From the NCBI GenBank assembly GCA_935421135.1, contig OW285193.1:10216099-10280098 (forward strand): DNA of 64,000 bases, given 5' to 3'. How positions within the stretch are numbered: position 1 is the stretch's first letter; each line of letters starts with the position of its first letter. Below, piece by piece: positions 1-12,083 of the stretch. Position numbers and translations under genes: made by a program. A model generated the notes under the pieces. It did no database searches. It was not told the origin of the DNA and saw only the letters and a program-made list of their open reading frames with translations. Source of the DNA: Bugulina stolonifera. Lineage: Eukaryota > Bryozoa > Gymnolaemata > Cheilostomatida > Bugulidae.

Positions 1-1036
1 TAATAATTCCCATGGTTCCAAACATGGCAATGGGTATTCTCCAGTGACCTGATTGATCATTCATTGATCATTAGCATTAGTTATCGGATTTACAGCAAGC
101 ATTAGTTGGAAGCAATAGCTAATAAGTAAGTTCACTAAATTTAATACCAATCAATAACAACATGAAGAAAGCATAAAGACATGATAATTATAATTAGTAT
201 TAATAATTTAATACATGTGATGATGGCGAAACTTCCAATTTTGAATTTAATAAATATTTGTTCAATACATACATGTACACTATGACTATTTAGGCCTTAA
301 GTACTATAACTACTATAGATATACTAATGAAATGTAAATAATAATTATCATACTATGATATTTTAACCAGTGAAGTTGAAATTTAAATTAATAATATTTT
401 TAAAATATTAATAATTATAATTAATAATATAATTTAATATTAATTAAATATTACATATTTTATATTATCCTATTAGGCCTACTTTCAGTGATTCAACTGA
501 TTTCTACCTGATATTCTGATCGCTTGATTTCGAAATCCTAAATTAAAATTAATTAAATTGTACTACGCTTTTCCTTCATTTTAGAGAGTAGGTCATGAGT
601 AGAGAAGTATTTTCTAATGATGCATGTTGGATTCACTTTAACCAACAGGAACGCTATTGCATTGCAAATAACAATACTCGCTAGCTTTGATTTCTTGCCA
701 GTTAAAATATCAATCTCTAAATTAGGTAGCTGATGCAAGTTTTGTTCACATATCTAGGTGCTATCACAAAGCATCCTAAACATCAGTCTAAAATAATTTC
801 TATGCAATGGAAACATTATGAGTTTCACTTTGCTGGGCACAAGAGAAGACAACTCCAATTGCACTGTTAAAATGATCAAGAGAAGACAATCACTGCAATA
901 AAGGCTGACTCTTGGAAAACATCACAATTAGCCAATGAAAAAGTCACACATTGTGGCCTTCATCATTGATGAATCATGCTTCAATGATTATTAACCCAAT
1001 GCCTACAGTGGTAATTCTTTTAAAATAATGCACCGC
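1..1036. other. Non-coding AT-rich stretch
   Basis: No supportable gene was found. The first 550 bases are very AT-rich with many TTAATA/AATTA runs. The short open frames on either strand have no splice-site support. Confidence 0.5.
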
Positions 1037-1071
1037 GTTGTCATTTCAGGGGACCCCCCTGAAATGACAAC
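1037..1071. repeat. Perfect fold-back palindrome
   Basis: Two perfect 16-base arms (1037-1052 and 1056-1071) are separated by a 3-base spacer. The arm begins GTTGTCATTTCAGGGG. The similarity continues weakly outwards for about 10 further bases, as expected of a small terminal-inverted-repeat or fold-back element. No target-site duplication was identified. Confidence 0.85.
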
Positions 1072-1404
1072 ATAGCGTATTGACATATTTTTGCAATGCG
1101 TACTGTAGTTGTTTTTGGCCAGGGATGGGCTGTGAAAAATGTACTTTTTTGGACATTGAGTATGCCCAAAATGAGCTTAGCATACAGCAGTGTGATCAAT
1201 TACATTTGTACATGTATATGCTAGATGAATTGGGTGATAATATAGTATAGTATATTGCGGCAATTTCTTGAGTTAGATTTACAGATTTCGCTTATAAATC
1301 ATTAGTTCATCTAAGCGTATTTAATTATTGGTCAAGATTAATTGACACTGTGTTATACTGTATTTCGCACAGTACTTGCAAATGCTTGATTCATTGTTCA
1401 ATGC

Positions 1405-1476
1405 AGGATTACCAGAAAGATGATATCTGTTGGATGTTCAATAACTCCAGTGATGGCACCAGTGAAATCTATGGAG
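1405..1476 (+). CDS. Isolated candidate internal exon
   Basis: A plausible acceptor (TTCAATGCAG) precedes an open stretch reading DYQKDDICWMFNNSSDGTSE and IYGE, followed by GTGAGG. A second possible donor (GGCAAG/GTGAGA) lies about 40 bases further on. No partner exons could be joined with confidence and the peptide is not recognised. It may be part of the decayed family to its right, whose exons also contain a DYQ motif, but that is a weak resemblance. Confidence 0.3.
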
Positions 1477-1531
1477 AGGTGAGGGAGGACGATGCTGCTT
1501 CCTGCAATTTTTGGCAAGGTGAGAGAGGAAA

Positions 1532-1681
1532 ATGACTCTCATGATCTTTGCCTTCTTTTTCAACATTCTTCTTGTTGGTACTGTGGAGGCTCTCTCTTTC
1601 ACTGAAAATTCACAGCAATATTCTGCGGGGTTCGCTTCGTTGGTGATGCCAGTTGCTGTAGTACAAGTAACCTGCTTGTAG
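1532..1681 (+). CDS. Short ORF with signal-peptide-like start
   Basis: An ATG opens a 49-codon frame whose first ~20 residues are hydrophobic (MTLMIFAFFFNILLVGTVEA) and resemble a signal peptide with a small-residue cleavage site; it ends at TAG. It lies directly after the candidate exon at 1405 and could instead be intronic sequence. No homology is recognised and no promoter was seen. It is listed because the start is unusually signal-like for a random ORF. Confidence 0.2.
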   Translation: MTLMIFAFFFNILLVGTVEALSFTENSQQYSAGFASLVMPVAVVQVTCL

Positions 1682-2013
1682 CCGAGTTATTGGGAGGCTA
1701 CAACAATGTTTTTCAGACTTGGCTGACATTAAGTCACATCATTGCCGGACTACTGTCTATATTGATGTAGATGTGAGTTGCAGTAAATAAGTCTCATTAT
1801 TCTGCTGCTGTGTTGGTTGATGTTGCAAATTGTGTTGATAATTTTTATCACAAAAAATTACGTCCTTGGAAAAAGAAAACAATTTAACAGCCATAAATTC
1901 TAGATAACCTCCTTTTATAAGATTCTTACAAAAGCTGTTGAACAGCACAGCACAAGTGCAAGCACAAGAACATCGGGTAGCCTACATTGTAGCCAAGGTG
2001 TACATGCCTAATA

Positions 2014-2455
2014 CAGTGGAACTTGGTTAATTTGAACTCCAAGGGACCACCATAATTGGTTTGAATTAGGCCAAGTTTAAATTATGTGATTCCTTCATTT
2101 TATATAATGACAGGCATCACATGTGCACGACAACTGCAGTAAAAAACGCATTTAGCTAGGCAACAGTAAAGCAATTAGTAGGTTTTCCCAGCTCAGTTTG
2201 AGTAGAAACATATTGCAGTAGCAATTACTAATAACTACTAACTACTAGCAACGTCCATTATGTGACTATAATGCAGGCTGTGATAGCAATATTATTGATT
2301 ATAGTGTGAGCCTAAGCCGCATGAAATTTGAATTACAGATGGTAAATTTGAATTATTTGAAGTCATTTATATAGTGCTCGGCAGGGACCAAGACTAGCAG
2401 TTTGAACTAATCGAGTTTTTGAATTATCCAAGGTTGAATTAAGCAAGGTCCACTC
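2014..2455. mobile_element. Pogo/Tigger-like MITE with TA target duplication
   Basis: The element starts CAGTGGAACTTGGTTAATTT next to TA (2012-2013) and ends with the inverted form (GCAAGGTCCACTC) followed by TA (2456-2457). The inverted ends are diverged and can be followed for roughly 50 bases. At 442 bp it has no room for a transposase. TA flanks and ends of this kind are known from pogo/Tigger-type Tc1-mariner MITEs; the family assignment is inference. A second copy begins at 63905. Confidence 0.7.
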
Positions 2456-2459
2456 TAAT

Positions 2460-4240
2460 AGATATTGGTAGCCATATTGTTTATCAGTGCTAGCTGCTTG
2501 AACTTTGACAACAAGAATTAGAATAATTTATTATAATTAATTTTTGGCCTGTGTCCCCTGCATCATATTGCAACCTATAGATAGAGATAACGACCTATAT
2601 ATCACATCAGCTAGGTTTTCCAAATGGGCAGGGAGATAATTCCTAATTCTACGCTCAAACATATATGTAGCTGTGTGTGAAAAGTTTTTCTTGTCTTGAA
2701 TGCTATGATTTATGCTTTTGGAAATTTCGTTCCTATCTTATCACAGTAGTGGAAGCACATTGTTCAAAGAATATTGGCGGAGATCAAAAACAGAACAGGT
2801 ATTATTTGGAGCTTACAATGTTGGCAGTCTGCCTGTTCTAATAGAGCAAAAGCGACAACCATAGAATATATGTATATTAACCGGAGGCAGAGAAAGAATA
2901 TGTTGTAGCCTCAGACATATGGTCACTCATTGGTACATCTGTAGAGAGAGGAAAATACTAGTTACATTAAAGTCAGAAATCTCTGCTCTAATATGAAACT
3001 CAAAAATTTGTGGCAGCCATTCCAAAACGGACAGATAATTCAAAAAAATTTGGCAATGAGTTCCACTGCAAATTTAACCATGTTGCTTATCTGCTGAAAT
3101 CCCTTCACCTGTACCCTGTTGCTCGGTCACCCATAGAGAATTTCATGAATTGTAGTAAACTCACTGAAGGGTAAAAAGTCATTTGCTGGGAACAAACACG
3201 TTTGCCTTGTGTTTTAGCTAGTGGATAATGACAAAGAGAAGATACAGGAAAAAGATCAGGATTGTTGTGAATGAATCATGCACATTTGCATCCAAAAATC
3301 TCACTATATTCAAAGGTACATGTACATGTCTAACAATCCTGGCAGTGGAAAGGTAAAATCTCGAACTAAGAAATAGTTTCAGCTGAAGAAACCCGCTTTT
3401 AAAAGAATACTAAGAAAAGAAAAAGAAGGTACACCCACTTGTAATTCTTACTATAACTACTGGTAAACTTTCACTTGGCAGGGTAAGAGCAGCTTAGTAC
3501 TTGCATATTTTTCATGAAATAGCAAGTTACAGTCCTGCACCCTCCTATTTATTGTACACGTACATGTACAATGTATATTTATTATATTTATTTGTAAATT
3601 TGTCATCCCTAATAATATTTGGGTTTCTTTTAGTATACTTATCTATGTTGACACCCAACAAACTAACACTTTTGTAAAGCAGATGGTATCTACTAAGAGA
3701 AAGATGAGAAAGGAAGTAGAGCAGGACTAAGCACTGCGAAAAAGAAAAATTTTGGAACAGCTCACTAGCCCTTTAAATGTTCTTTCACCAAAAACAGTGC
3801 GTGGTGTAAGCAGTGCAATACTAAGATTACAATATTCGTTGAAGAGGTTAGTATAAACAGATGCTCATTAGTTCCAAGCCCAAGACTGGCTGCTAAATGA
3901 TTTCATTACATATTTAATTGCTAGCAGTCTTTACTATTAGAGATAATTGCAGAAGTGAAAATAAGATAATTTGGTATGCAACATTTTTTATGTATTAGTT
4001 TGCTTTGGTTTTATCATGAAATTGAGTTTTCTCAAAGAAATAACTCGCTTGGTTAACTCCCAATTTTTCTTTTAATTTCTTTCACTTATCAACATTTTTG
4101 GTCAAAATACATGTAATGTACTTTATACTGTACAGTGTACATATATCATGATTTATATGTACTCTGTGCTAATGTAAATTTCTATGTAGTAGAAGCATGT
4201 CGGACTCTGAAAATTTTTCTTCACTAAAATGTCTCCATCA
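2460..4240. other. Non-coding stretch
   Basis: No supportable exons or RNA genes were seen. It holds AT-rich sequence with scattered TACATGTA words. Confidence 0.4.
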
Positions 4241-4244
4241 ACAG

Positions 4245-4297
4245 GATAGAAGAGGACATAGACGGTGCAGAAGACAGATCTGATCAGGAAGAATTAA
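4245..4297 (+). CDS. Isolated acidic candidate exon
   Basis: A good acceptor (CATCAACAG) is followed by an open 53-base stretch encoding IEEDIDGAEDRSDQEEL, then the donor GTAAGG. Its acidic composition and size recall the 65-67-base acidic exons at 7603, 10565 and 12976, so it may be a diverged member of that duplicated family. No full gene could be assembled. Confidence 0.3.
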
Positions 4298-4299
4298 GT

Positions 4300-6390
4300 A
4301 AGGCAACATACACGCGCACGTAGCATTACTATATCTAGAATTGATTCCATTATAATGTTCTATATGTACTGTATGACTGGTCGGTTCCCTTACAAGGCAA
4401 ATAGTTTTGGTTCAGCCAGGAAGAGATGAGGAACTTTCCGAACAATTGTTAACAATAAGATAATTTGCACTTCTTGACTGAACCCATTGATAATTTACAC
4501 GTATGCTTTCAATGATTCTACTTTTATAAAATTCCTACGTATATGACTGGTATTTAGTCCTGCTCCTTCATAATATGCCAATTTTCTATTTTCGCTGATA
4601 GAATTATGTGAAAGGAGGGAAAAAAGATGGAAGAAGCACATATAGATGTTTGCTTATTTGCATTAAATCATAGGCCAGTAAAGTGAAAGCCTTTCACAGA
4701 AAGGACACAGAGGTGAGTCAGCTCAGCTTCTCTAGCAAATTTTTAATACTGGCACTTTGAGACCTTGGAAGTTTTTGTAAATCGTAGAGAGACCACGATG
4801 ATGTTTGAGCACAGCGAAGAAAGAAAGTGAAGAAAGCACGTCAAAATGAATTCTGAGATTATATGACTTCCATGCTTTGTCTATAATACAGATCTGTTAT
4901 ATATTGGGTGTAACTACGGCTTAAAGTGTACCATACAGATACATGAATGTCCCGAAAAATGTAGAGTGTATTAAGAGTGGAAAGTAGAAATACAAATGTA
5001 TCAGAAACATCTAAAAGCACTTTTGCAAACAGGCACTTGTAACACCTGCGCTCACTGTACCTGTATTTTGCCAGTGACATGTGTTATTGACATGAGTCAA
5101 CGTGTCATTCCAGGTGGTTCTGCAGATATCAACGTCAAGCTTGATGGTGCATCAAATCGCCTTGTTAAATTAAGTTGAAGTACATCTAGAATACTCATTC
5201 GTAGCTAATAAATTAATCAGCAAAATCATATAAAAAGTTTCCAATGCAAATAATTACAAATAGCAGCAGAAAAAGGTATATAGGAAGCACTGCACTGCTT
5301 TGTTCTAAATATTCCAAATTATGTTGAATTTCTCTTATGATGTTTAGTCAACTTTTTTATAAAAAAGTCAACCTTTGGTATGAAGACATAGAAATTACAA
5401 ATTTCATCTTTCACATTTATCTTTGCATCAATAGGCTACCATTTGACAGCTTAGCTGCTGGTATATACTCAGGGCTTAAAGTGTACCGGTCTGGTAAGAA
5501 TTTATTAGAGCTATTTTTACTGGGACATATTCAATTGCATTCAATTAGCTGGGAGCCTGTTAGTGCATAAGCTAGTCTACTAATTGTTTTAGTAAAGGTG
5601 TTGCTCCCTTACTAACTGCAGCCAGCCAGAATGCCTTTGCCCAAAACATTGAGAAGTCGCTAACCTAGTCAATTTGATATATATTAGTTAAATGGGTGTC
5701 TAAAGGACTTTTTGTTTCGATATTAGTATCTTTTACAACTTAACACATGAGAATTAGGTAATGATATGTGTGGCAAACATTTTTATATTAGAATGTCTAA
5801 AGTATTACTGTTTACCCAAAAATACACAACGTTTCAGATATTGACATGGAAACAAGGAAGGCAAATCTGAATTTCTCAAACATTTTCTGCAAGCACTGTG
5901 TGCCAACCTCATTTATTCCACTTCAAACACTGGCTCAATACCACTCATCTAAACACAAACAATAAAGATATAACTATTATATTTATTAAATGTTTGTCTA
6001 CACACAGAGACCAGGAGTTGATAAAAAATATTTGTTGTAAAAACATCTTATTGATGTGCTACTTTTTAGAATTTAGCCAGATATATGCGGACGTCGAACA
6101 TCCGAATGAATAAATGAATGAATGAATAAATCTGTATTTAAAGTTATGCAACAAAATATACATAAAAATGCCTTTATTTGCAGGCAAAGTTGTTTGAACA
6201 AATAATACTCCTGCTTGATAGTAAGTCATGCAACGTTGATGCGTTCCTGTAAAAAAATTTTTACACTTTAAGCCCTTGGTGTAAGCCATTGAAGGCAGCA
6301 CCAATAATTCACAACTCATCGGCCCATGTTTTTCCTGCCATTAGTTGCGCAAATCCAATACTATTTATATGCAGGTTTTCTAGTATTGAT
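4300..6390. other. Non-coding stretch with short GAAT repeat
   Basis: No gene could be supported. A short GAAT/AAAT microsatellite sits at about 6105-6131. Two or three 70-80-codon open frames (for example 5337-5570) lack splice or promoter support. Confidence 0.4.
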
Positions 6391-6399
6391 GCTTATGTC

Positions 6400-9260
6400 A
6401 ACGTTTTGAGTTTTGAGTTTTTGTTCAATGGTGTTCAATACTTTTAAAAGAGTCCTTAACTTTTTCTTCAAACAACCTCAAAACTTGAGTCGCAAATATT
6501 GATTACTTTTTTATCTTGAAATACAGCATGCTGTTGTTCAGCTTCGTTACATAACAGGAAAATTTGCTACGAGCTTTCTAAAATTTAATACTTTGTGATT
6601 TGCAATATTTTGCTCCAATTTTTGATGCTGATGTCAAAGTTTCTATTTTCGAGTTTTAACTTAGTGTTATTCACTACTTATTTAAAGAGTCTTTAACTTT
6701 GTTTTTAAACAACCTCAAAACTTGAGTCACAAATATTGATTACTTTTTTATCTTATGTGCAGTTCTCCTTTTGATTATATATTATGTATATGCGGTGTTC
6801 CAATAACTTTTTTCTATTAAATTTCCTAATTTGGGTCAAAATTGTTAACACCCCCCAAATATGGTTGATGAAGATGCCGTTGATTTCAGCAAGTACCTTT
6901 CCCACCAGACATAGTTGAGAAGTTGACAGCACTGAGTTCATTTCTAGAGGAAATTTTTGCTAAAGCTGATGTCTTCAACAGACATCAGTTAGCCAAGAAT
7001 CTAGATGTATTTACAGACATTTACTACCCAATGTTATTGAATAAGATAATGTATTATAATTTTAGCCAGACAATGCATAGTATGCAACTACAAGGTTTAA
7101 TATGCATCTAATTATTCAAAAAATAATTTATTTTATTGTTTGTATGTTCAATCATTGGTTGTGCTGATGGCCCAATCTATTATAGCGAATCTGCAATGAC
7201 TACACTTTGAAACTTCGCAAGTCTGTTAACATTGTAGTCAGAGGATAACGACCTTTGAACCATTCTATGAAACAGCAACATTTATTTACCATTTTGCCAA
7301 TAAAGAGGTCAAAGTAGGAAATGTTGAGAGATGTCATAGACGTTGCAACTGTTTTTAAGTGCGTAGTTTTGGATTTGGTTTGTTACACAGAAAATACTGT
7401 ACAACAGATGTCATGGGTATTTTTCACACAATATGGCGACTATTATGGTGACCAGTCTGTGAAGCTGTTAAACTATTTTATTTTTTTCCATTAGTCAATG
7501 ATATAATTTTATACTTGTAAATGCCTACAGGTAAATGATTGTATATTATATTAGCTTATTGAGTGAGTATACATATGTGTACATGTTCTTGTATGTTCAC
7601 AGTGATGTGAAATATGAGCAGACTATCAGAGCAATGTTGAAAAAAAAGAAGATGAGATAGACACAGAGTAAGCACCAGAAAAGCTACAGTATGATCGGTA
7701 AGAAATTGTACCCTCCAATTGGTGCAGCATAAATATTACTCTTATTGTTATATTGCTCTTACATGTAATGTTGTGCTAAAATATTGAATTAAGTGATGTG
7801 CTACTTTGACAAGATAGTTAATGCAAAATTCTCCTTCTCTAACCTTCAATGTGCACAAGATGAAGACCACCATGCTAACGTAGCCTGAGCGAACCGTGGC
7901 AAGTTGTTTTTCGACGCCAGTTTTTTTTCAGTGAATGAAACTGGAATAAAATGATTAAAATAGGTGCAGACAAAGTATGGGATGCTAAAAATAAGTTTAA
8001 GGAGATGGCATCATCAAAACTGGCATCACAACAGCCAAAAAAACTGGAAGAATTTACGTTGTGGAGATAATTCCTAATTTTTTTACCTTATGTACACAGA
8101 GTATTGTTCAGCTTTGTTCAATAATAGGAAAACTTGCTACAAGTTTCCTAAAATCTAATTCTTTGAAATTTGCAAAATTCTGCTCTAATTTCCATGCATA
8201 TATCTTAAAATAGCAGAAACACTGAATATACATGTATATTTAAGCTCATTTGTCTGGCTTGAAGATCAAATAATTCTTGTATTATATTACAATAACTCAC
8301 TTTTCTAAAACATTTCTAGAGAAAGTGACACCAAACAGGCACCTGAATATTAAATCTATAATTATTTTATTTTGTAATCAAATCTGTTTTATAGGACTGG
8401 GAATGCCATATTATTCAGATGAGATATAACCAAGCATCATCTACAGTTTGTGGCCTAGATTCTAATCTTGTAACTTGTAACTTGTATTACCTATCTAATT
8501 TTCTGAATTTCTTCAACAGAAATGATAACATTAAGATGGTCCAGACAATGAAACAATGAGAAAGCTTTCTCTATCTACATGTACATACTAAGTTTATATT
8601 ATTTTATTTCACTGTTCACTTGGCGCAATTATGGTTTCTTGACTTTGAACTCATTTCCTCCCCATGCATATAGAGAAGCAACGCTTCTACAACTTTTTTT
8701 TGAAAAAACTGTCGACTTTAACTTACATGCATTAAATACTATTTTTTTCTATTAAATCATCTAATTTTTCAGAAGCATCATAACACCCCAGTGATGGCTA
8801 ATAAGATCTTTTGACTTTCAGTGAGCATCTTTCCCATCTGAAGAAATGGAAAACCAGAATTCATTTGGTACAATTCTAGATGAATTGTTCACTAAAGCTG
8901 ATGTCTTCAACAGACTTTTATGGGTTAGTCTAGCATCGAAATGTCTTTACAGACATGACCATTCAACGTTTTTTTTTCTAGTTTTTCTTATTATTATTCA
9001 TTTATGAGCAATTATCTTCTTATGCATAATATTAACCTTCTGAGCTAATCTTCTGTAGGATGAAAACAGTGATGATGATGGACTCAATGCACTGCTACGA
9101 TTATCAAAGAAGTCGAGTAGAATGTGCAGCATCTGTCCACCTATCCTTGCAGAGAACCTTCTCCAAAAAGAGTGTAGACAATAAGGAGTGGGAGGCTTTG
9201 ATCACTATCAACTATCAGAAGTTGAAAATAGATAACTTGGTATGCACAAATTTTTAATTA
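6400..9260 (+). pseudogene. Duplicated gene-fragment unit A (diverged, decayed)
   Basis: This is the most diverged unit of a plus-strand tandem family. Recognisable pieces are a KADVFN-type exon near 6936-7005 (FLEEIFAKADVFNR), an acidic exon at 7603-7667 with acceptor CACAG and donor GTAAGC, a second KADVFN-type piece near 8845-8935 (ILDELFTKADVFNRLLWVS), and an exon starting at 9059 (acceptor TTCTGTAG) that begins DENSDDDGLNALLRLSKK and continues to CPPILAENL before a frameshift and a stop. The homologous exon at 14468 keeps the part that is broken here. The protein family is not recognised. Splice sites survive better than reading frames, so this is probably a gene relic, although partial expression cannot be excluded. 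Confidence 0.5.
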
Positions 9261-9700
9261 GACACCGATCAAGGTTACAGTTAACGTTGCCAACGCTTGA
9301 TGCAACAGTGTCCCTATTTATATTTGATATCTCAACTACAAGTATATTTTAACTTGAAATGAATTTGCTGAAGATCTCTGCAGGTCAGCCTCAAGCATTC
9401 AGTTATTCATGTGTGCATGGTTGCTGATTGTAGAGAAAAAAGTAGGGAAAAAAGGAGAATTGTTGTGAAAAATGGAGACACCAGTATCCACGTTGTAACT
9501 CAAATAATTTAGATTAAGTACAATTACAAGTAAATAATTTTCTTTTTTTTTGCAGAATGCTATTAAAATAGACTGACTAATTGGCAGTTATGTAGCAACT
9601 TGCTGGAACTAAAGAAATGCCTTAATAAACTGTTTACATGCTGTTGTACAACACCATTCTAGAGACATCAACATATTAAGCACGTAACAATATTTTTTAG

Positions 9701-12080
9701 ACATATCTCCAGACATTCCCAGATCAGAGCTACCAGAGAAGCTGGAATTCTAAAAGAAGAATATCACTGATTCGGAATCAAACGGACACTCCAGCTGAAA
9801 GGTATGAATACTCCAAGAGATGCATCTTGTTTCAGAGGCACAGACTGCCAAAGGCGAGGATTAAGAAGCTCAGAGCACTTGGTAAGTCTCTAGAGGAAAT
9901 GTTTACTAATATGGGTTAGTCAAGAATCTAGATCTATTTGACGATGGCAATGATTATCCGATGTTGTTAAATAACATAATGTATTAAACTGTTAGCCAAA
10001 CCATAACGTCACATGAAAGGTATCACTAATACTTTGAAATATACGACTATTAATTTGAAAGTAATTTATTTTACTCTTTGTATGTTCAAACATCTATTTT
10101 GCTGATAGCCCAATTTTTTCTAATGAATCTGTGACAACTGCACTTAGAGACCTTGCAAGTCTTTTAACATCGAAGAGAGACCATGAGGATTTTTTAACCG
10201 CCCTAAAAGCAGCAACATTTATTTGTCTAATCTCAATAGTTTCACAACCTCTAATTGCCACTAGAAACTTAAAAATATGAGATGGAGAACTGAATGATAG
10301 AGGTGGGAATTTTTTTTAACTTCCTAATATAGGACTTGACTTGGTACACAGAAAATACTGTACAACAGATGTCACGGGCGTTTTCCCACATGGTGAACAT
10401 TATGGTGACCGGTCCATGGAGCTGTTGAAAATGTTCATCTCCTTTTATTGGTTGATGAACGGTTTGCGTATAATGTTATGAATATGCCTACAGGCACATG
10501 ATTGCATATCATATTAGTATACTGTGTGAGTATACATAGGTGTACATTTTCATGTATATTTGCAGTGATGTGAAATAATAGGTAGATTACCAATGCGATG
10601 TTGAAGAAGGAGAGGAGCAAATGAAAACAGAGTAAGCACCATAAAAGCTAGGATCGGTAAGAAAATTTACCCTCCAACTGACGCAGCATAAATATTAATT
10701 ACTCTTATTGCTACGTTATTCTTGTTATTGTGCTAAAATATCGAATTAAGTGATGTGCCACTTTGACAGGATGTTTAATGAAAAATGCTCCTTCTCTGAC
10801 CTTCAATGGGCTCAAGATAAAATACACCATGCTATTGCTCAACTTTGTTCCATGACAGCAAAATTTGCTACGTGTTCGAAATTTTCTAGAATTTAGATTC
10901 TTTGTTACTAGTAATATTATGCTCCAATTTTCATGCATATATACATCCAGATAGCAGAAAAAATGAATAATATATTTAAGCTTACTTGTCTGGCTTGAGG
11001 ATCAAATAATTCTTGTATTATATAATAACTCACATTTTAAAAATATTTCTAAAGAAAATGACCCCGAATGACCATCTGAATTTTAAGTTTGTGAGTATTT
11101 TCTTTTGTCATCAAATCTGTTTTGTAGGATTGAGAACTTCAATATGGAAACAACAAAATGAACATTTCCTTAACAGAAAATATAATATAATCAATTTTTG
11201 TATCAATGAGCAAGATTCTTTTATCTACCTTCTAATCTTACATTATTTTTAGCTTTATTCCATATAATAATGGAAAAACTTGTTACAAATTCAAAGTTTC
11301 CGAATATGTAAATTCAGTGCAGTTTGCAGAATTATGCTCCAATTTTCATGCACATGTAGATCCAAATATCAGACACCTTTTAATAATATATTTAAGCTTA
11401 CTTGTTTGGCTCGAGGACTAAATGATTTCTGTATTGTATTGCATCAAATACTATTTTATATGTATGTGTATACAGTTTTTATTGGCCCAAATCACTAGCA
11501 CCGATGATTGTGTCATGATTTATATTTTTTACTTGGAATCCAGTCATAATTATTCAATACTTATTTAAAGAGTCATTACCTTTTTTTTAAAAAACCTCAA
11601 AATTTGGACCTCAAAATTTGGGGTACAAATATTGATTCCTTTTTTTATGTACGTCTAGGTCACTTCTTATTTATATTTCATACATTTGCACTGTTTCAAT
11701 AGTTTTTTTCTATTAAATTGCCTAAATTCAGCTGCCAAAAGCGTGAAAACTTCCAAGAGACGATTGACAAACATGTCTTGGAGTTTAGCGAGGACCTTTC
11801 CCATCACGTATACGTTGACTCATTGAACTAGTGGAACCTTTTGTTATGAGCTACTGAGAAATCATTGTACTAGCATACTAAATTATGCTGCAGTTTTCTA
11901 CAGTGGACCTGTGGTAGCGGTTTTATATTTAGATTGAAAAAAGTATAAAACATTAATGCAGCAAACTAATATATCAGTACATCTGATTATTTACCATTTC
12001 ATCTTTAAGAAACTGTCTACACCCTGTTGTGTAACACCATTCTAGGGACAGAAACATATTAAGCATATAATGATAGTTTT
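9701..12080 (+). pseudogene. Duplicated gene-fragment unit B
   Basis: An exon at 9701-9881 (acceptor TTTTTTAG, donor GTAAGT, 181 bases) has one frame open throughout, containing TPAERYEYSKRCILFQRHRL; a second frame reads PDIPRSELPEKLEF before a stop. The acidic exon follows at 10565-10631 (DYQCDVEEGEEQMKTE then GTAAGC) with two stops at its start. The KADVFN piece seen in the other units is internally deleted here (about 9882-9920). Long stretches between exons match unit C, spaced 2.38-2.41 kb away, which shows a tandem duplication. The function is unknown. Confidence 0.5.
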
Positions 12081-12083
12081 TAG

